Source of the DNA: Tomocerus qinae
Taxonomy: Eukaryota; Arthropoda; Collembola; Entomobryomorpha; Tomoceridae
Assembly: GCA_020055645.1 (NCBI GenBank)
Contig: CM034549.1
Span: forward strand, 2,480,001-2,544,000
Reading direction: 5' to 3'
DNA: 64,000 nt
Part shown: piece by piece, positions 16,501 to 29,173 of the stretch
Numbering within the stretch: the stretch's first letter is position 1
How the letters are laid out: each line of letters opens with the position of its first letter
Program-made: the position numbers and the translations under genes
The notes under the pieces: generated by a model
The model's database searches: none
What the model was told of the DNA's origin: nothing
What the model saw: the letters and a program-made list of their open reading frames with translations, nothing else

Positions 16501-19500
16501 GAAAACCAATCCCTTTTAACAATTTGTACGTGTGATTAATTTTTAACAGATTCAATCAAAATAGGTTTTAAATTATTGTATTCTACTACATGTAATAATA
16601 AAAATATAAACTAGAGGTGTCTATTATTATTGATGACCATTTTAATAATCTGCAGAGTTATCCATTTCGACACGTATGCATAATGTTTGAAATGTATCTT
16701 TACTCAACTACAGATTTGTCAGTCCAGTCAGTTAGTACTCGCGGTTTTCATAGAAAGAGTATGCAATACTTATAATTAAAAGTAAACTTATTGGTCTTAG
16801 ACATGTTTGTCATAAAGAGCTAGTAAAACTATAATTTGTTGTGTGACTTAGATGGAAATACAAACATAGCCTTGTGAGGATTCTACATTAACACATGAAT
16901 CACTAATGAAGTTGTGTCTTATCGTATTGTTAAGGCAAAGAAACAAACATTTGCCAATTTTTCATAGAATTGACGGTTAAACTTTACTTGGGAGGTGTAA
17001 CATTGTCTACCTTAAAATTCTAAACATGATTTTTATTCATAACAAATGCACGTATTGGATTGGATAGGTACATCATACTTAGTTCGCATTTGTTAGGTAA
17101 GTTGGCAATAAGTGTATATTAAACAAACTGGTTAATGAGGAGCGTAAGTAAAGCTGTCGAATGATATTGGTCTATGACGTGATAATAAGCTATGAGTTAC
17201 ACAAAAGTGCGATCTTTATGCGTTAGTAGGTGAAGGGCTTCTCCTCCTTCTCACACATGTTAAATGTAGCGACATACTTGGACATCCCCAATGGACGGCA
17301 TAAACAGAGACATTTCGGATAAAATGACCACTTTATTCGAAGGGACACCTTTCCATGTGGCATAATACATTGTGGCTATTTTCCAATGTCAACTTTCCTT
17401 ACTTTTAACAAAGTTCTTTGGTTCACATATCATTGGCATTAGAAATTCTTTTAGAACCGGAGGAGGTGAAATAATCTAGTAGTGAAGGATGGCGATCTGA
17501 CATATTGACATATCGCTGCATTTACATTTGGATTCAGATTATCAAGACTAAAAGAATTTGTTAGCCTTTGTCTATTTCTGTTTATCAAAGTAGTCATACC
17601 TAATTTGTAAGAGATGGGAGGTTGGTCTACCTCCATTTATTAATGATATCTTCTCAAAGAAGGAATCTACCGAAAAGGAAGAGGGGAAGAACGGCTGTTC
17701 AAATGACATTTGTTTCTACGACTGATTAGCAATAGTCATGCAATAAATTGCTGTGTAATCACAATACTCATTGGTTCTGCAGAAACGGAGAGTATTGTAG
17801 CAGATGCAATTCTTTTCAAATCCTGAATTGTTTGAATAACCTTAAAGAATGAATGCGCCCAATTAATAATACCATGATTACCTCCAACAACTATCCAAAA
17901 TCGCTTTCTTTGCTCATTGAATATTAAGTGACATATGTTTACGTGCATTGTGCATCGAAATTAATAAATGAAATATCAACATGCAACAGAGACCTATTAT
18001 TAGGCTCTTGGCTACGCTCGTCTTTGCTTACAACTCAATCACAAGCATTGTGGGCATGCAATGCATAGGATTAATAACAATGTGCTCAACTGACAAGGGA
18101 ACTCTTTTAGATATCTCTCGCATTCAGACACTACAAAAATAGTGGTTCAGGAGAAAAATTTAAGAAATGGTAAAAAAGTGAGAAAATTCGAAGACCTGAA
18201 ATGATTCCTTTTTCTGATCAAAATATCCAATCTGGACAATTTTTCAATAATAAAATAAAAAATTAATAATGAAGCAAAACCTCTGGTAAGTCAGAGAGTT
18301 CCCTTGTGAGTTGGGTTGTGATGTGAGTTATTTAATAAGGTCTCTATTTAATTGAATTGAGCAATACGGCAATCTTTGTGACATAAATAGAGACATGGCA
18401 TGTACATCTAATATACATCGTGTAAAACCAATACAGAATGGAAGCAGTATCACTTATCTCATTTTCCTTCGCAGAAGAGATAAAAAGTGACATGACATGA
18501 CAATTGACAATGTCCATTCCCTTTCATTTGTCAATTTTAGTAATTTACTCGCGTGCTTTAACTCTCGGTCAATTCCATTCATATCTCTATTATTAGCAGC
18601 CGACTGCATGGATTACGCATCCATCCATTCTCATCTTACAAACAAAATGTCCTCAGGTTTTACTTAGGTAGGACTACGATACGGCTGCATTTGAATTGTG
18701 AGCAGATGACACTGAAAGGATTATACAAACTAATTCAATAATTAGCATTTATAAAAGTGTTGTCGCAGAAAATTCTGATCTTGACTATTTTTATACATTT
18801 GTTATGAGCAATTTCAAATGATAACCTCCTACAACTTTCATTAGTTCACCAACGCGAATTAAAAGGCAAGCGTAATTAATAGAAAAGGATTTGAGAAAAA
18901 CCCTCTAGATAATACTTAAATATGTGCTGTATCGGTGAGGGACGAATTAATGATTAGCGAAAACAACTGCCTATAGCCTATTTTCGCCATATGATTTATA
19001 TTATGATCCATAGTGTGCTGATAAAATGTGGAATTTGTATAATTTTTAACTTTCATTATAATAATTAAGGAAAATTTTTAAATTTCAGTTTTATCGAAGA
19101 ATATAAACAATAATGCGAGTCAATTTGAAGAATCGTACCTGCAATCGAATACTAGTAAAGAAGGTGGAGTGCAAGAAAACGGGGACTTTCTCTTTAATAA
19201 CGGAAGGTCAAGAAGTGATACGTCATCAGGGGAAGGGATTGACTTAACGAACTCTCTCCTGGATACAAAAACTGGTCTGGAAGATTCTGACTCTGATGAT
19301 GATTTTCAAGGTGTGACAACTACGACAAGAAGACCATCTTTTCCGATAATCGTCCAAAGGAATACATCAAACCCGACGACGAACAGTTACAACAATCGAC
19401 AGAGCAGCATCCCTCCTCCTGTAACAATCACGTCGGATAATTCGCAAACAATTTTGGTGCAAAAACATCCGAATCCAAAACCAAGTGTTCCCAGTCCGGT

Positions 19501-22500
19501 CCAAGTATCCTCCGATCCCAATGTTCATTTTTATTCTCAAGGGCCTTCGTCATACAGTACTCCTCAAACAACAAAGGTGTACTCCTCTCCTCCATCCCGC
19601 CCGGCGAAGACTCCGAATCCGCAGTCAAACAACGAGAATCAGAATCGGCATCGTTTTCCTTTGACAAACTCCCACTCATTATTTCCGTCGACGACAACAA
19701 CCCAAAGTGAGTTTATGTACGGCTCATCTTCTTCACATCCTGTTGACGTGTCTACCGTGTCTGCTCTTAATGTTGATCGTGATCGTGACATTGCAAACAA
19801 GAATGCCAATGATCGTGAAAAGCACACGAGGAACAATGCGAACAAAAAAGATGATGAGGGAGATGCGTCGAGCGAGGATGACACAGAGAGCCAAGAGTCA
19901 ACAAATGCAAACAGAAATTCTCAATTCGCCCAAAACTCGTTCGCTGATCGAAAAGGCCTTGTGGCAGCTGCTGGGACTGACGATGATGAGTTTGCACATG
20001 TTTTGCCGATAAAAAATCAAGATGACCATCAGAATCCGCATCCACATCATAAATCAGACTCCACGGACTCGACTCCTACATTTAATGCAAATAATAACCC
20101 TTTTAGGAAACATTTCACTATGCAACATCCTCACCAATCATCTTCTGATTATTTTATTCCTATCAATCCCATCATCAGTTCTGAGAGAGATGACGATCCC
20201 ACTTCCCTTCTCAACAACCACAAAATGCATTTGACATTTGACAGAATATCTCCCGAATTTTACGACAAGAAGCCTTGGACGCCGCTTTTGAACCGCCCCA
20301 ACTTGGACAAAAGACCCAGAGTGGAAGTCATTAACAACCCAACGCCGACAATCATTTGGAATTCTGATGAAGAAGATTCTTCCGCTTCGTCGCCTTCCCC
20401 ACAGTCGCCGTCCTCACCATCTAAACCGCAAACCTACTATGGCTATGGTCACACCGGCACTGCATCCACTACCAATCTGGCTACACCAAATACCAAAGAG
20501 AAAACGACGGAAATTGACAATGAGCCTCCTCGCCACGAAGTGGCAACGAATTATCCACAGATTAACAAGGATGATAAACAGAATAGCAGTTCGACTGTAA
20601 CTTCTGTGGTCACCCCTATGGATACAGAGTCAGAGGTTCTAATCACGTCTGGAGGATTCAAGCCTGTCCAAATTCCGGCTTACACTGTACTCATTCCTCA
20701 TATCCCAAATGAAGCCCATTCCAAAGCCAACGAAACTGAAGAAGAGCGGAACGAAGACAAAGGGATGAATAAATACGAATCTGAAGATCCTGACAAAAAG
20801 TTGCATAATAATAGCAATAATGAGCGTGAATTTGTTCCTCTAAGGACAACAGCTGCTCTGACTACTACAACGGCCTCTACGAAATCGCCTGCGGAAGAAC
20901 TCGGAGGCACACGTAAGAAGACGGTGAACGTGACCACAGTCACTCGTTTCCAGATTGGCCAACCTGATAAAAAAGACACACAATTTAAAGCGGAGGATAT
21001 CAAAGATGAAGATTATACCGACAGTGATGATATGTTCGGACTCAGCCAACCACAAACTAAGATCTACAAACTGGATCCCGAGACTGTTGATATTGTGCCG
21101 GACACTTTAGGAAGCTCTGCATACCCTCCATTGATCTCGAGTAGTCTTACGAAACAACAAGATGATAATGATCGCAATCAGAATGCTAATATTCAAAATG
21201 AAAATTTGAGAGCTCATCAAGAAAATGACACTCGTCAAACGAAATCTGATATCACACAAGAGAAGAAACTCAACTCGTCGGTGATTGCAATGCTAACAGC
21301 TCTCAAGAAGAATTCTACGGGACTCATTCCTATCAACGGACCTGTTGAGCAAGATATGCTCATGAAAAGTACAACTGATTTAATCATGAGCACCCTGGGC
21401 AGCTTAAACTTAGTCAAATCATCATCTTCCACTCCTAACGAAGCAGAATTGCGATTGAGAGCTTCAGATATCGTTCCTGAGGAAAATGAGACTGAGGCCC
21501 CGCTTTTCCCACCTGTGCGCTCCTATGTTGGCATCAATCAACCATTAAGACCAAAACCACATGGTACCACTGCTGAAGATGCCGATATACTGACCAGTGA
21601 ACCCTCGGGAAGCGCAAATCCTATAAGGAAATTTAGACTGGGTGGTGATGGTATGCCGGATTTACCCCCAGATCTCACTACTACATCCAGCTTGAATAAA
21701 GTTCTGTCCATGATGATGAAATTCGACGAGAGTGAACAGCGTGGTCATTTAGGGGGACCTTTCAAAGGACCTCCAGTTGTAAATATCACAAAACAAAATG
21801 TTAATTTGGTTATTGCCGGTGGACCTGTTGAGAAGGAAGCAAATTCAACTCACCTTAATAATAATACTCAAAGTTCAAATTGGTCTTCCACTTCTCCTCA
21901 AACGTCAAATTCAAGCAGAGAACAAAAGTCTTTCAATAGAGATTCTAAAATTGATACTCAATTCAATCCTCCTGTTGTGACGAGTCATGTACAAGTCCCG
22001 CTTGTGACAGAAAATTCTAATCCTGTAAAGACGAAACTGTCTTCCGTCCGCGTCAATAACAACTCTCCTGTGTATAAGTTCATTTTGAGGAAGGGACAAA
22101 GTGTAGAAGATCTTCTGAAAGAGATATTCAATAATTACACTGATAAAGCTAATTCCAGTGAGGCAACCACCATTCCTACCAAAATTGGGATCATTAACGA
22201 GCTGACAGCGAGTATCATGTCTTCTACCACTTTTCCTTCGAAAATCGAGTCGGATGAAGATACAGCGACAGTACCTGAAAAACTTTCATCTGCCATCGAC
22301 TTGAAATTTGCATTTTCAACTGTGCCCACTACACTAGAGCCAGAAGTCAAGACTTCCATGTCAGTTGTTGTCAATGAAAATGTACATGAGTGTGCCTCCA
22401 ATAATAGCTTCCAATGTGTTTCTACCAAAAGATGTATCTCGGGATTTGCAAGATGTAATGGTTTGCGAGATTGCGAAGATAATTCGGATGAGAAGGGATG

Positions 22501-25003
22501 CTTGTGTGTGGATCTTTTAAAAGCTCAGATGCTCCACAGAAAAATTTGTGATGGTATTCCAGATTGTAAAGACTTTTCTGATGAAAACCAATGTGGTGAG
22601 TTGATCACCTCAATAGAATTTCATTTTAATTATTTCCCTTCAGGTATTTTTGACTTAATTTTCCCGTTTTTACTTTGTCTTAATTTTAAGCAGAGTGGTG
22701 TAGTCCCGGTCAGTACATTTGCTCCGGAAGTCGGGCTTGTGTTGCTAGAGAGAAGATCTGCGATGGAAAGCGGGATTGTCCCAGGGGAGATGATGAAAGT
22801 GAATGTGTCAAAATTGGACAGAGTGGTGTCAAAGATGATTTGGAAGACTTGTCCCCCACTTATCATCGGAGCGGGCACCTGATGGTTAGAAAGAAAGGTG
22901 TGTGGGGTAAACTGTGCGTCGAAACTTTTAGCACAGTCGTTTCTCATTGGGAAGTGAAGGATTTGGCCAGAGCCGTATGCAAAGCACTTACCTTCTCGTA
23001 AGTAAAATAAATACTCTGAATACAAACATTTTACTACAATTAAATAAATTCAATTGTCAATCAATATTTGAAATTTTTAATGTAAACTTAATCATAGGGA
23101 TTTCGAAACGGTTGAGCGTACGGAAGACGAGGCAACGAATAGTTCAGAGCCTTATTACGAATTGTATTATGGAGCACCTTCCAATGACACTGGTGATAGT
23201 GAAGAATCGTATTCTTCATCCGAGTCAAGTCCACGCTCTGGATTGGGATTCAAGCAAACGGCATGTAAATCCAAATTGGTGGTTAAAGTTACCTGTCAAG
23301 ATCTGCAATGTGGAACTGCTCCGAGGGCTTACACTCAAGCAGCAAGGTACACAAGGTTAATCAGCTTCTTATCTTAACTATTACAGATCTAATAGTTAAC
23401 GATAGAATTTCCTCTACGTAAAATGCTTTGTTCATCATTGTAATTAATTTGTCTTTTCGATTTCCAGAATTGTTGGTGGTTCAAACGCTGGAATTGGAGA
23501 GTGGCCTTGGCAAGCGGCTCTTTATCGAGATGGAGAGTACCAGTGCGGGGCTACTTTGATTTCCTCGCGATGGTTATTGTCAGCTGGTCATTGTTTCTTT
23601 CAGTAAGAGATTTTGAAATAGATATTCTTCTGATAAGCTTTTGTAGATATTTAGATAATATTTTTGCTAATCTGCTACATTTTTAGCTCTCAAGATGATT
23701 ACTGGGTAGCTCGATTGGGAACGCTTCGTCGAGGGGCCACCGTCCTTTCTCCGTATGAACAAGTCGTCAGAATAACGCATATTTTCCTCCATCCTCAATA
23801 CAAAGATGTTGGTTTTGTCAACGACATTTCTCTGTTGCGTCTGGAGAAGGAAGTCAATTTTACGGATTTTGTACGACCTGTTTGTCTACCAGGGAGAGAC
23901 ACAAAAATACGAGATGGAAGACTCTGTACGGTCGTTGGGTGGGGACAGCTCTTTGAAGTTGGAAGAGTATTCCGTAAGACTATTCATATTATAATGTACA
24001 CTACTCATCTGTATAGGAATAATATATTCCGTGAAATTGAATGTTGTATTTACAATTTGGCCCTGATCTGATGAAAACGAATTGATAGATTTTTTCAATT
24101 AAGTCGCAGCTGAGAAAATCGATTATCGAAACCTAAATTACTATAATGCTATACTTACAAAAGAAAAGTTCACTGTGGATATTCGTGGAAAAGATGTTTA
24201 TGTAATGTTTTTTCTCAAAACTTTCTTATTTTGTTTTAGCTGACACCCTACAAGAGGTTCAGTTACCATTAATCTCGACACCTGAGTGCCGAAAAAGAAC
24301 GTTGTTTTTGCCGCTATATAAACTTACTGAAGATATGTTTTGTGCTGGCTTTGATCGAGGAGGGGTAAGTTTAATTTTAGACTGATGATTAATTTTTGAT
24401 CCTATTCTGCAGTTAATTATGTCAGTACGTGACATCATTACAACCTTTGTGTGAAATGCTTTATAACTTCTTTTCTTTTGCAGAGAGACGCGTGCCTGGG
24501 GGATAGTGGAGGGGGCATGATGTGCAGCGTAAGTACTCCTTTAATCATTTACGAATAGTATAACCAATATACCTACAGTATTATTTGTGTTGATAATAGA
24601 ATCAATTACATAAGCATTAATGATAATTGCAGGAGAGTGACGGACGATGGTCTTTGTATGGAGTAACGTCTAATGGCTACGGCTGTGCCAGAGCTGCTAG
24701 GCCCGGAGTGTACACGAAAGTCGCATCTTATTTAGACTGGATCTACGAAAAGATGAGATTGGATAGCTCATTTACATTCCGAGACAAAACTGCACCTTGT
24801 CTTGGTCATCGCTGCCCTTTGGGTAATCATTACTTTATTACATTCTTTAATAACTTTTACATCTTAAGTCAAAATACTTTGTTAATAGTTACTAATTGTT
24901 TTAATCTAAATATTTAGGTGAGTGTCTCGAGCCAAAAAGATTATGCAATGGGTTCAGTGATTGCTTGGACTCCAGTGACGAGAGAAACTGCACATGGAGT
25001 TGA
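10537..25003 (+). CDS. Corin: Corin-like type II transmembrane serine protease (5' end missing)
   Basis: Eleven visible coding exons join in frame: 10537-10605, 12272-12398, 19089-22595, 22694-22997, 23098-23346, 23468-23602, 23687-23973, 24240-24364, 24484-24528, 24633-24822 and 24918-25003 (stop TGA). They give about 1,707 residues without the initiator exon. Domain order: a short Tyr/Ser-rich cytoplasmic tail; RSRRR followed by a hydrophobic membrane helix (visible residues about 39-64); about 1,100 residues rich in Ser, Thr, Asn, Pro and Asp; a six-cysteine LDLa; a degenerate LDLa; another full LDLa; an SRCR-like region; activation site RIVGG; an S1 protease; and a final LDLa. The triad is complete: His in SAGHC, Asp in NDISLL, Ser in GDSGGG. 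Asp six residues before the serine predicts cleavage after Arg/Lys. TM, LDLa, SRCR and S1 are the corin-type layout, but the frizzled domains of vertebrate corin were not seen. Vertebrate corin processes natriuretic peptide precursors; the substrate here is unknown. Confidence 0.9.
12399..19088 (+). other. Large intron of the corin-like gene
   Basis: This is a 6.7-kb intron between the membrane-helix exon (donor GTAAGT at 12399) and the long stem exon (acceptor TTTCAG ending 19088). The phases on both sides agree: one base plus two bases makes an Ile codon. I saw no coding exon inside. The only structured item is an inverted-repeat element near 18087-18313. Confidence 0.7.
18087..18313. mobile_element. 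MITE-like inverted-repeat element in corin intron
   Basis: About 227 bp bounded by near-perfect inverted ends: CAACTGACAAGGGAACTCT at the left, and at the right the reverse complement of CAACTCACAAGGGAACTCT (one mismatch in 19). The interior is AT-rich with no open frame. No clear target-site duplication could be fixed, so the exact ends and superfamily are uncertain. Size and structure suggest a non-autonomous DNA transposon. Confidence 0.55.
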
Positions 25004-25059
25004 AGAAATCGTAATAATTACCATAATATAGACTTGATTTAATTTGTAATTTTAGTGGT

Positions 25060-25072
25060 TAAATAGTTAAGT
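25060..25072. repeat. Left target-site duplication of the SINE
   Basis: TAAATAGTTAAGT, identical to 25601-25613 on the other side of the SINE. A perfect 13-bp copy is the expected product of LINE-type target-primed integration and suggests a fairly recent insertion. Confidence 0.88.
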
Positions 25073-25600
25073 GTTAGGGGGAGAGCACAGCATCTACTAT
25101 AGTAGTAGAGCTATGCTACCGCTCAAGCCTGGAGTGGCTTACTTGCAGTGACTCCCGGACAACTTTACTGAGTGTACAGACTTACACGAAGAGACTTTGG
25201 TGAGGGGTACTGAACCATTATGTGGTACAGCCCTACACAGTCCCGTACTCTACCTGTGTGCTTAGGTGGCAAGGTTAGGTGAGCTGACCACATTAGGTGT
25301 GACAGTCATCGCAACCTCCCGCATCCCTTCGCATGTGCTCCTCAGTCCAGTATATCACTAGGTAAACTCGTAGTGTACACCTAACCAAGAGAGCAATCTG
25401 CACACTGCAGACAGGGTAAGGAAAGATAGTCATATTGTCACCAAGATAGGCAAATCAATGCTAATAACGAATATACGGCAAAGATAGCTTCTCCCAATTC
25501 CAGACTATCTAACACACAACCTGAGGCGCTCTTAGGATTCGAACCCAAGATTGTAGACAGCCAGCCAGGTTTTTACACCATTAGACCGTCCTGTACGCCC
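25073..25600 (-). mobile_element. Full-length tRNA-derived SINE with 13-bp target duplication
   Basis: A 528-bp insertion flanked by the identical 13-mer TAAATAGTTAAGT at 25060-25072 and 25601-25613. Read on the - strand, its head is tRNA-like: a Pol III box A-like GGTCTAATGGTG (25587-25576) and, about 30 nt on, a near-canonical box B GGTTCGAATCC (25545-25535). There is no open frame and no A-rich tail at the 3' end, which reads CTCCCCCTAAC on the - strand. It begins only 70 bp after the stop codon of the corin-like gene and is antisense to it, so it probably lies in that gene's 3' untranslated region. The family is not identified. Confidence 0.88.
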
Positions 25601-25613
25601 TAAATAGTTAAGT
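25601..25613. repeat. Right target-site duplication of the SINE
   Basis: TAAATAGTTAAGT, a perfect copy of 25060-25072. It abuts the tRNA-like head of the SINE, whose - strand sequence begins GGGCGTACAGG. Confidence 0.88.
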
Positions 25614-25691
25614 ACGATTAAGTGTATTATATAAATTGTAATGTAAATATAATTAAAGAGGTAGGTCATAAAGGATTTACATGCAGAGGAC

Positions 25692-25697
25692 AATAAA
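25692..25697 (+). promoter_or_regulatory. Candidate poly(A) signal for the corin-like gene
   Basis: AATAAA on the + strand, about 690 nt after the stop codon and just past the SINE. If used, the SINE is transcribed inside the corin 3' UTR. The motif is common in AT-rich DNA, so this is only a candidate. Confidence 0.3.
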
Positions 25698-28600
25698 AAT
25701 ATAATAAATGCTTAAATGGACACAGATTAGCCACTGTCACTTAAAAGTATTAGGGAAAGTATAAAATAAGAAATACTGTTTTCCTTTGTTATGGGCATAG
25801 CCACATTGTGTTTACAAATCCTGCAGTTATTTATTATCACAGCACTAGTAGCACTTTGTAAATAGAAATCTGTGTAACATAGAAAATCTTTTGCTCTGAG
25901 CTGACTATTTTGTGGGTCTAATTTTCTCCCACGATGTAGTACTATAATTGTACGTGTTGTTCGTACTTGTTTTGTTATGTAGTTTGCTAGGGAATTTTAT
26001 ATTTTAAACGTTTGATTGATATTACACATTCCGTTACATTATGATTACAGGTGAATTCTGAAATACAACAGCGTATGACTTTGATGTATATGAATAGTAT
26101 GTGTCTGCATGTGTCATTTCATCAAAGGGATTGATGCCCGGTTACTCTTTGCCTTAGGTGGCTAGTTGCAAAGGCTAAACTTTTATTTTAAAACTCCTCG
26201 TGGTATTGACGTCTATTGTAACTTTGTCAATTACATGTGAACAGATGAATCTGTATTGTACTTAAAACTCAAGGTTAATGTAATGTATTATGTAAGTCGT
26301 TGGCGACAGATAAAGCTTCCTGGCATTAGCAAATTAGCGCAATTACGAATCCAGATTAAGGAAGGTGAGTATTTGGCGTGCTTTGTATTTTGTACGTACC
26401 ATTTACTACCGATTTGTACCAATTCGTTTCAGGTATTTTGCCCATAACGTGGTAATAATAATGAGGGGCTAGCATTACTGAGGGGCTAGCATTACCTAAT
26501 TTTTGTGATAATCTTAATTGTAACTATAATATTAGATAGAACAGTCAAGGAAGTCAAGGATATACAAGACGAGGAACATAACAGAGGGGTTTGTATTTAC
26601 GTACCTTGTAAGAAAAGCTATATTAATAGAAGTACAATTTATGTTATCTGATAAGAAAGAGTATGTATTTAAAGATGTTGATCATTCTAATAATTAAACT
26701 TCAAACGAAAAATTGAAGATACAGAACTAGAGCTACTTATTAAAAATTTACAATCGTAGGATTAGTAACAACTTGCACTGTATACTGAAAGTTCTCATTC
26801 ATGCCTTTGTTAAATCCGCTTTTGGAAAGTCCCAACAATAATTTGACTTATTTTGTTCGAAGAGGGGTAGAAGACATTGTGTTAACTAAGGGGTTTATTT
26901 CCGAGTCCTGTAAATGAGGCAAGAATTGTCCCGTTTTAGAAATGTGTATTATTTCGGTTTCCAATTTTCATGAACATGCTACTTTGTCGATGTTGGCCCT
27001 GTATTATGCACAACTTCCCATAAAACTATCTACAAGTCGAATATCTAGTGAATTAATAAGGTTAATGGAATGAAGAGGGGTTTAAATTGGAAATAGTCTA
27101 CATACATAAATTATACAAGATATATAACTATATTATTGACTATTATAATGTATTTGTTATTTGAGTACTTTACTTTGTTAAGAGTAGTTAAGCAGGTCCT
27201 TACTTTACCTAATCAAAGTTATTATGATTGTGTATATATTTGTTGTGTATTATGAATGTATGAGTTGTGAATTATGTATGTATTATGATTACATTATTTA
27301 GAGTTGGAGTATGCAAATGTAAGAATTGCCACACAAACTGGGTTATTATTATACTTCTTTACATGCACTTGATCGAAAATTAATATCCGGGTTTTTTCTG
27401 CTTGTTTTTAATTTTGTTAATAAGCATGATCCTCAGGGATTTCGTCATTTCGGAATCAATCGTTACCTATGTTGTTATTCTAATTTTAAAACTTTAAAAC
27501 CAAGATTCATTCAATATATTATTCATTTAACACAAAACTGGGTTTTACTTTTCTGACGGTAATTCACGCATTTAGTTTCTGTCGCTTTACTGCTTTGTAT
27601 TGCATTTTCTGGCTAAAAGTGATGGAAATGTGAAAAACAACGGTACAATCAAATGAAAATGTTAAATATTAAGCTTTCCTATGAAATACTTTGCGAATTC
27701 TAATGTTGAAAAGGATTTATTTATTTACTTGATTTTAAAAGTGCCTTCGTAGAATAATTTTAATGAATGTAAAGATTTTGGTTATGGATTGATAACACTG
27801 TATTATATATGTAAATATCTCCTTCCAATGTAAGTAAATGTACACGGAAAAATACATTAATGCATCCATTTTACCATTTGTGACAGTTCAAATCAAAACC
27901 CATGCTAAATAAATAAAACCATAATAATCTAAATCTATCGGATATGTCTGTATTATTATTATCACTCATTTTCATTGTTCATTCAACATGATAGAACAAC
28001 ATTTTGTGTTGCTAGTACATGTGCACCTAATGGATCTTTAACTGCGATATTTTATATAACTATATACGTAATTTATATTAAGTTATACATTTCCGTATGA
28101 TTTTACATAACCTGCGTATAAGCGATAAACTTCAGGAAGAACTTTGAAAGACTGATTTCATAATGATAGCAATGAATCACTATTAAAATGTATACAATTT
28201 GCATATTACAAGAAAAGCCGCCAAATTACTTCTGTGTTGAAAATATCATTTAGTCCTTGATACGATCCTTCGGATGGTAATATAAGCCTTGGTAATTCAC
28301 GGGAAGTATTTATTTTTGGCTGAGACAGCATGTAATCATCATAAGCGACACTTAATGGCTAATAAGTGACTTTCGACTATAATATGATCATAAACGACAA
28401 TTTTCTTATATTCCATATACAATGTCCATCAAACTTTGCATAAATTGTTCAAACTATAAAATTGCAATTGCTAGAGATGTCTTTTAATTTTTCAGGCACA
28501 ATGGATTACTATGAAAATTACTTTCAGATTTATATACATGTCAAATACTTTTACATCATATGTGCATGTAGCCCTTTAATTACAATTACGTCTATAATTT

Positions 28601-29052
28601 AGTCGAACAGCAACCTACATCAATATGGGTTATACCAAAAGTACCTTGGCTAAATACCTACATAGCTCAAAAAAGTCTTAACTTTCCATACAGTACGGGA
28701 GAAATAAACAAAATACATTAAAACTTTCGAACTCTAAAATAAATACTTGCTTTGCGCCTAGTAGGTACATAAAGAAGGTTTAAATGCCATTCTCAAGGAC
28801 CTCAATGTTGTAAATATTGATGAACCGGAAATGATTTCGAAATAAGCTAATGTTCCCTCATATTAGACTTCCGTGTTTTATGAAATATGCATTGCAACAA
28901 AAATCCGCATTTATCATGGCATGGATATAGATTTAACATCAACATAAGTTTTATGTTTATTATGACGAAACTGAAAGCATAGTGGGAGTAAATTCAATTT
29001 CTAAACTTGAATGAAATTCCCAACAGGGCCAGTAAGTACGAAATGAAAATCT
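25698..29052. other. Intergenic region between convergent corin-like and MBOAT genes
   Basis: AT-rich, no gene recognised. The two flanking genes are convergent, so this region should hold only 3' ends and spacer. It contains a 17-bp tandem duplication at 26462-26495. Open frames here are short and show no protein similarity I recognise. Confidence 0.6.
26462..26495. repeat. Perfect 17-bp tandem duplication
   Basis: The unit TGAGGGGCTAGCATTAC occurs twice back to back, without mismatch. It is isolated and non-coding. Confidence 0.85.
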
Positions 29053-29058
29053 TTTATT
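29053..29058 (-). promoter_or_regulatory. Candidate poly(A) signal for the MBOAT gene
   Basis: AATAAA on the - strand, about 115 nt downstream of the TGA stop at 29174. This is a plausible distance for a short 3' UTR. Confidence 0.45.
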
Positions 29059-29173
29059 TTCGGAGCATTTTATAGTATTGCACACATTTTATAATAGTAA
29101 TAATATCTAACTTCGTTTCACTTCAGAATTATGCTCTTGAATGTTTATGTATATTATTTGTTACACAAAATAT

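Noticed and set aside
22596..22882. Continuation of the long corin open frame past 22595
   Set aside because: The frame stays open by chance through a 98-nt intron and then runs in the wrong frame over the next exon. Splicing at GTGAGT (22596) to the AG at 22692-22693 restores a full six-cysteine LDLa.
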